Origin: Lachnoclostridium sp. UBA739
GTDB lineage: Bacteria; Bacillota_A; Clostridia; Lachnospirales; Lachnospiraceae
Reading direction: 5' to 3'
DNA length: 19,545 bases
Assembly: GCA_002297865.1 (NCBI GenBank)
Contig: DBKX01000167.1
Coordinates: forward strand, 8,306-27,850
This document shows positions 15,945 through 19,545 of this stretch, piece by piece. Positions within the stretch are counted from its first letter, which is position 1. Each line of letters opens with the position of its first letter. The notes beneath the pieces were generated by a model. That model saw only the letters and a program-made list of their open reading frames with translations. It had not been told where the DNA came from and did not search any database. The translations under genes were made by a program, and so were the position numbers.

Positions 15945-15962
15945 GTGTCGAAATATAGACAC
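15945..15962. repeat. Inverted repeat GTGTC-N8-GACAC
   Basis: Five-base arms GTGTC (15945-15949) and GACAC (15958-15962) flank an 8-base A/T-rich spacer. It lies just upstream of the proposed receptor promoter and 58 bp upstream of the his -35 box, where an activator or repressor could bind. Short arms mean chance is possible. Confidence 0.35.
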
Positions 15963-16019
15963 AACGAAGAAAGTGAGGTAAAATAGGAAACATCTATGCT
16001 AGATAGTGGGGTTTCGTGG

Positions 16020-16048
16020 TTGACAGCATAATGGTATTTTAATATAAT
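16020..16048 (+). promoter_or_regulatory. Consensus sigma-A promoter of the histidine operon
   Basis: TTGACA (16020-16025) and TATAAT (16043-16048) both match consensus at all six positions with the ideal 17-bp spacer. The start would be near 16055, giving a leader of about 82 bases to hisZ ATG 16138. The leader has no T-box sequence and no run of His codons, so control by tRNA or attenuation is not apparent. Confidence 0.85.
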
Positions 16049-16127
16049 ATTTTTAGATTTTTGATTAGTAGCGAAATGCCACGTTAAAACTTTAATGCGA
16101 TAAAGAAAACTGGCGCACTACATGAAT

Positions 16128-16132
16128 GGAGG
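16128..16132 (+). promoter_or_regulatory. Ribosome binding site that fixes the hisZ start
   Basis: GGAGG lies 5 bases upstream of ATG 16138 and overlaps the in-frame ATG at 16126, which therefore is not the start. The context TACATGAATGGAGG matches that before pepD exactly. Confidence 0.75.
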
Positions 16133-16137
16133 TAGCT

Positions 16138-17373
16138 ATGAGCTATAAATTTTCGGAACATAGAATTGAGCAAAGTGTATTACATATCCCAGAAGGTGTT
16201 CGCGACATTTACAACGGAGAATGCCAGCTGAAACTATCCATTGAACAAAAGATGCATCAAGTACTTCATTCCTATGGATTTAGCGACATTCAGACACCAA
16301 TGTTTGAATTCTTTGATGTATTCAGTAAAGAGAGAGGCACAATTGCTTCCAGAGAAATGTATAAATTTTTTGATCGTGATAATAACACACTTGTTTTAAG
16401 ACCTGATATGACACCAGCAATAGCAAGATGTGTTGGAAAGTATTTTAAAGAAGAAGAACTGCCACTTCGTCTTTGTTATAAAGGCAGTACATTTATTAAT
16501 ACTACAAGCTATCAGGGTAAATTAAAAGAGACGACGCAGTTAGGTGCAGAACTTATTAACGATGGTTCTGTGGATGCAGATGCAGAAATGATTGCATTGA
16601 CAATTGAATGTTTAAAAAATACAGGGTTAGAAGATTTTCAAGTTGAAATCGGCCATGCTGAATTTTTAATCGGGTTGTTAGAAGAAGCAAAGTTTGATGA
16701 AAATGAAACCGAACAATTGAAAGAATTAATCGAGAAGAAGAATGTATTTGGTGTGGAAGAGCTGGTGGAAGAGAAGAAACTTCCTGAAAATATCAAAGAA
16801 TTGCTTTTAAAAATTACAGATATGTACGGAGATATCGAAAACATTTCCCATGCTAAGACATTGACTAATAACCCTTGTGCAGTCAAAGCGATTGAGCGTT
16901 TAGAAGAATTGTATGCAATCCTGAAAAGTTATGGAGTTAGTGATTATGTTACATTTGATTTAGGTCTGATTAGTAAATACAATTATTATACAGGAATCAT
17001 TTTTAAAGCATATACATATGGAACTGGCGAACCTATTGTAAAAGGCGGACGTTATGACAACTTAATGAAACAGTTTGGCAAAGAAGCGCCTGCCATTGGG
17101 CTAGCTATTGTAGTAGATCAGCTTATGACAGCAATTGACAAACAGGACAATGAGGACAATGAGTCAAAGGAATCTTATCTCGTACTATACGAAAACAACT
17201 GTAGAAAAAAAGCTATTGATTATGCTAAGAGCTGTCGTCAGGAAGGCAAAGAAATACAATTAACACATAAGGACCCTAACTTTTCATTAGAAGACTATAA
17301 AGCCCATGCAAATCGAATCGGTATGCAGCACCTCCTTTATATGAAAAATGAAGACTCGATAGAACAAATGTGA
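16138..17373 (+). CDS. hisZ: ATP phosphoribosyltransferase regulatory subunit HisZ
   Basis: This 411-residue protein resembles a histidyl-tRNA synthetase without charging activity and joins short HisG to form the hetero-octameric enzyme that starts histidine synthesis and is inhibited by histidine. The class II synthetase core begins with PEGVRDIYNGECQ and includes TPMFEFFDVF, motif 2-like RPDMTPAIAR and LRLCYKGSTFIN, YYTGIIFKAYTYG, and the motif 3-like GGRYDNLMKQFGKEAPAIGLAI. The C-terminal portion (about residues 330-411) is an unusual degenerate extension. True HisRS is longer and has a clear anticodon domain, and the adjacent short hisG argues for HisZ. ATG 16138 is chosen for its ribosome site. 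It is first in the operon, directly behind the promoter at 16020, and ends 21 bp before hisG. Confidence 0.93.
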   Translation: MSYKFSEHRIEQSVLHIPEGVRDIYNGECQLKLSIEQKMHQVLHSYGFSDIQTPMFEFFDVFSKERGTIASREMYKFFDRDNNTLVLRPDMTPAIARCVGKYFKEEELPLRLCYKGSTFINTTSYQGKLKETTQLGAELINDGSVDADAEMIALTIECLKNTGLEDFQVEIGHAEFLIGLLEEAKFDENETEQLKELIEKKNVFGVEELVEEKKLPENIKELLLKITDMYGDIENISHAKTLTNNPCAVKAIERLEELYAILKSYGVSDYVTFDLGLISKYNYYTGIIFKAYTYGTGEPIVKGGRYDNLMKQFGKEAPAIGLAIVVDQLMTAIDKQDNEDNESKESYLVLYENNCRKKAIDYAKSCRQEGKEIQLTHKDPNFSLEDYKAHANRIGMQHLLYMKNEDSIEQM

Positions 17374-17394
17374 ACGAAAAGAAAGGATTAGATT

Positions 17395-18042
17395 ATGGAT
17401 AGATATTTGACATTTGCCTTAGCAAAAGGACGTATAGCAAAACAGACAATGGGATTCTTAGAGCAGGTTGGAATTACTTGTGAAGAAATGAAAGACCCAT
17501 CTTCTAGAAAATTAATCTTCTGCAATGAAGAGCTAAAGTTAAAGTTTTTCCTTGCAAAAGCTACAGATGTACCAACTTATGTAGAATATGGTGCAGCTGA
17601 TATTGGTGTAGTTGGAAAAGATACCATATTAGAAGAAGGAAGAAAGATGTATGAAGTCCTTGATTTGGGACTTGGAAAATGCAGAATGTGCGTGGCAGGA
17701 CCTAAGGAAGCAGAAAAATTACTACATAGTGGAGAGCTGATTCGTGTTGCGACAAAATATCCGCATATTGCAAAAGATTATTTTTATAACAAAAAGCATC
17801 AGACAGTTGAAATCATTAAATTAAATGGTTCCATTGAATTAGCGCCAATCGTTGGACTGTCAGAAGTGATTGTTGATATCGTAGAGACCGGATCTACCTT
17901 AAAAGAAAATGGGCTAGTTGTATTAGAGGAAGTTTGTCCATTATCAGCAAGAATGGTTGTCAATGAAGTCAGTATGAAAATGGAACATGATAGAATCAAA
18001 GATTTAGTAAATGGTTTAAAACGAGTAATTGACGGACAATAG
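17395..18042 (+). CDS. hisG: ATP phosphoribosyltransferase, short-form HisG
   Basis: HisG joins ATP and PRPP, the first step of histidine synthesis. At 215 residues it is the short form (HisG_S), which lacks the C-terminal histidine-binding domain and depends on HisZ for activity and feedback control. The start MDRYLTFALAKGRIAKQT, the motif VEYGAADIGVVGKDTI and the PRPP loop IVDIVETGSTLKENGL (about 160-175) are all as expected. A GAAAGGA ribosome site (17381-17387) lies 7 bases before ATG 17395. It is in order with hisZ and hisD with short gaps (21 and 14 bp), so it is part of one transcript. Confidence 0.95.
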   Translation: MDRYLTFALAKGRIAKQTMGFLEQVGITCEEMKDPSSRKLIFCNEELKLKFFLAKATDVPTYVEYGAADIGVVGKDTILEEGRKMYEVLDLGLGKCRMCVAGPKEAEKLLHSGELIRVATKYPHIAKDYFYNKKHQTVEIIKLNGSIELAPIVGLSEVIVDIVETGSTLKENGLVVLEEVCPLSARMVVNEVSMKMEHDRIKDLVNGLKRVIDGQ

Positions 18043-18056
18043 AAAGGGTGTAAAAC

Positions 18057-19346
18057 ATGCGTATTGTTGAATTGACAAAAGAAGCAAAAGAAAATATTCT
18101 TGAAAATTTATTAAAGAGAAGTCCTAATAGTTACGGACAATATGAAGAGACGGTAAAAGACATCTTAGCTGATGTAAAAGAAAATAAAGACAAAGCAATC
18201 TTTGAATATACGAAAAAATTTGACAAAGCAGATATTAATGCAAAAAACATTCGTGTAACAGAAGAAGAAATCGAAGAGGCCTATACATTAGTGGATGATA
18301 GTTTAGTGGAAGTAATTCGCAAGGCATTGGTAAATATCCGAGACTACCACATGAAACAGAAACAATATAGCTGGTTTGATACAACACCACAAGGAACTAT
18401 GCTTGGTCAAAAAGTAACTCCACTTGAAAAGGTTGGTGTATATGTTCCAGGTGGAAAGGCAGTGTATCCTTCCTCAGTATTAATGAACATTGTTCCAGCA
18501 GTAGTCGCTGGTGTAGATAAAATTGTTATGACAACACCTCCAAATGCAGAAGGAAAAGTAAGTCCTAACACCTTAGTAGCGGCAAAAGAAGCTGGTGTTC
18601 AGGAAATCTATAAAGTAGGTGGCGCACAGGCAATTGCAGCGTTAGCTTACGGTACAGAATCTGTTCCGAAAGTGGATAAAATTGTAGGTCCAGGTAACAT
18701 TTTTGTTGCACTTGCAAAAAAGGCAGTTTACGGACACGTAAGCATTGATTCTATTGCTGGACCTAGCGAGATTCTTGTTATTGCAGATGAGACAGCTAAT
18801 CCAAGATTTGTGGCAGCCGATTTATTATCTCAGGCAGAGCATGATGAAATGGCATCCGCAATCCTGATTACAACAAGCGAAGAACTTGCTAAGAAAGTAT
18901 CCGATGAAGTGGATGGATTCTTAAAGGTACTTTCAAGAAAAGAAATTATAGAAAAATCATTAGAAACCTATGGATACATCTTATTAGTAAAAGATTTAGA
19001 GGAAGCAGTGGAAGTTGCCAATGAAATCGCTTCTGAACACTTAGAAATCGTAACGAAAGATCCATATAACTTAATGATGAAGATTCGTAATGCGGGAGCT
19101 ATTTTCTTAGGAGAATATAGCAGTGAACCTTTGGGAGATTATTTTGCAGGTCCAAACCATGTACTTCCAACCAACGGAACAGCAAAATTTTTCTCACCAT
19201 TAAGTGTAGATGATTTTATTAAGAAATCTAGTATTATTTCATACTCTAGAGAAGCCCTAGAACCAATCCAAAAAGATATTGTTCAGTTTGCAACGTCAGA
19301 AAAACTGACAGCTCACGCAAATTCTATTGCTGTTCGCTTTGAATAA
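18057..19346 (+). CDS. hisD: Histidinol dehydrogenase
   Basis: HisD carries out the last two steps of histidine synthesis, oxidising L-histidinol to L-histidine with two NAD. The 429-residue protein has the expected zinc ligands Q259 and H262 (SQAEHD), D361 (DYFAGPNH) and H420 (AHANSI), and the catalytic E327/H328 pair (SEHLEI), numbered within one residue of the E. coli enzyme as I recall it. GPGNIFVALAKKAVYG and SIAGPSEILVIADETANP are further family blocks. The AAAGGG site (18044-18049) lies 7 bases before ATG 18057. It is full length and intact. Confidence 0.96.
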   Translation: MRIVELTKEAKENILENLLKRSPNSYGQYEETVKDILADVKENKDKAIFEYTKKFDKADINAKNIRVTEEEIEEAYTLVDDSLVEVIRKALVNIRDYHMKQKQYSWFDTTPQGTMLGQKVTPLEKVGVYVPGGKAVYPSSVLMNIVPAVVAGVDKIVMTTPPNAEGKVSPNTLVAAKEAGVQEIYKVGGAQAIAALAYGTESVPKVDKIVGPGNIFVALAKKAVYGHVSIDSIAGPSEILVIADETANPRFVAADLLSQAEHDEMASAILITTSEELAKKVSDEVDGFLKVLSRKEIIEKSLETYGYILLVKDLEEAVEVANEIASEHLEIVTKDPYNLMMKIRNAGAIFLGEYSSEPLGDYFAGPNHVLPTNGTAKFFSPLSVDDFIKKSSIISYSREALEPIQKDIVQFATSEKLTAHANSIAVRFE

Positions 19347-19351
19347 TGCTA

Positions 19352-19387
19352 TTCTATAAGCAAATAGAACGAGAACGGATACTCCGT
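19352..19387 (+). other. Two small hairpins between hisD and hisB
   Basis: TTCTAT (19352-19357) pairs with ATAGAA (19364-19369) around a 6-base loop; ACGGA (19375-19379) pairs with TCCGT (19383-19387) around a 3-base loop. Neither is followed by a T-run, so neither looks like a terminator. They may tune expression between hisD and hisB. Confidence 0.4.
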
Positions 19388-19404
19388 GAGAAAGGATTTT
19401 GGAC

Positions 19405-19545
19405 ATGAGTGAGAGATATGCAAAAGCAGTCAGAAAGACGAAAGAAACAGATATTACACTTGAGTTAAAGATCGACGGTTCCGGTATCGCTAATATTGAT
19501 ACCGGAATTGGTTTTTTTGATCATATGTTAAATAGTTTTGTAAGA
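19405..19545 (+). CDS. hisB: Imidazoleglycerol-phosphate dehydratase HisB, 5' part
   Basis: The first 47 codons are present and the frame is open at the window end. The product begins [21 protein letters not shown] and continues to [15 protein letters not shown], the IGPD signature that includes the first metal-binding His (the H of FDHM). HisB dehydrates imidazole glycerol phosphate in histidine synthesis. The protein seems to start with the dehydratase domain, so it is the single-domain form common in Firmicutes rather than the fused phosphatase/dehydratase of enterobacteria. AAAGGA (19391-19396) is 8 bases before ATG 19405. It is 58 bp after hisD, a wider gap than the others in the operon. 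Confidence 0.93.
   Translation, partial: MSERYAKAVRKTKETDITLELKIDGSGIANIDTGIGFFDHMLNSFVR

Noticed and set aside
16049..16137. T-box or His-codon attenuator in the his leader
   Set aside because: The leader is too short (about 82 bases), has no TGGNACC sequence and no run of His codons; only weak pairing of GTAG/CTAC ends was seen.
1..19545. Mobile elements, CRISPR arrays, phage genes, tRNA or rRNA genes
   Set aside because: No transposase, integrase, spaced direct repeats or tRNA-like cloverleaf was seen on reading both strands; a covariance search was not possible here.

Overview
The window looks like a chromosomal stretch from a low-GC Gram-positive Clostridia member, most likely Lachnospiraceae. 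This is inferred from A/T-rich codon use, strong GGAGG-type ribosome sites, a short-form HisG paired with HisZ, a RelQ-type alarmone synthetase, RecU, and UPF0210 next to an ACT protein. Nothing mobile, phage-derived or CRISPR-like is visible, and no rRNA or tRNA gene was seen. Almost every gene is housekeeping.

Layout, left to right. (1) Bases 1-2280 hold the 3' end of a YycJ/WalJ-like metallo-beta-lactamase-fold hydrolase, a 90-aa ACT-domain protein, and a UPF0210/DUF711 ('PFL-like') protein of unknown function. A hairpin that may be a terminator follows. (2) Bases 2331-5043 hold a Xaa-His dipeptidase (pepD) and a LytR-CpsA-Psr envelope protein, separated by a long hairpin that lacks a U-tract; a clear intrinsic terminator follows. 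(3) Bases 5061-6008 hold a putative promoter and a possible 31-codon ORF, then a membrane-anchored M23 (LytM-type) peptidase. (4) Bases 6016-13800 form a tightly packed run that starts with an extended -10 promoter. It carries relQ, an RsmF-like rRNA cytosine methyltransferase, rsuA, a HAD phosphatase, the YgiQ radical SAM protein, an unknown two-helix membrane protein, an RluA-family pseudouridine synthase and recU, and it ends in a 17-bp-stem hairpin. No terminator was seen inside the run, so it is plausibly one operon, with a strong lean to ribosome/RNA modification under a gene for (p)ppGpp synthesis. (5) Bases 13821-15872 on the minus strand hold a complete methyl-accepting chemotaxis receptor, convergent with recU and divergent from the histidine genes. 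(6) Bases 16020-19545 hold a perfect-consensus sigma-A promoter followed by hisZ, hisG, hisD and the first 47 codons of hisB, the start of a histidine biosynthesis operon.

Three starts were moved inward from the longest ORF because a ribosome site lies inside the longer version: pepD (2331), the HAD phosphatase (9012) and hisZ (16138). The least explained parts are the ACT/UPF0210 pair, the 188-aa membrane protein, the short ORF that ends one base before the M23 gene, and the repeated palindromes in the receptor/his divergent region. I see no convincing wholly new multi-gene system here.
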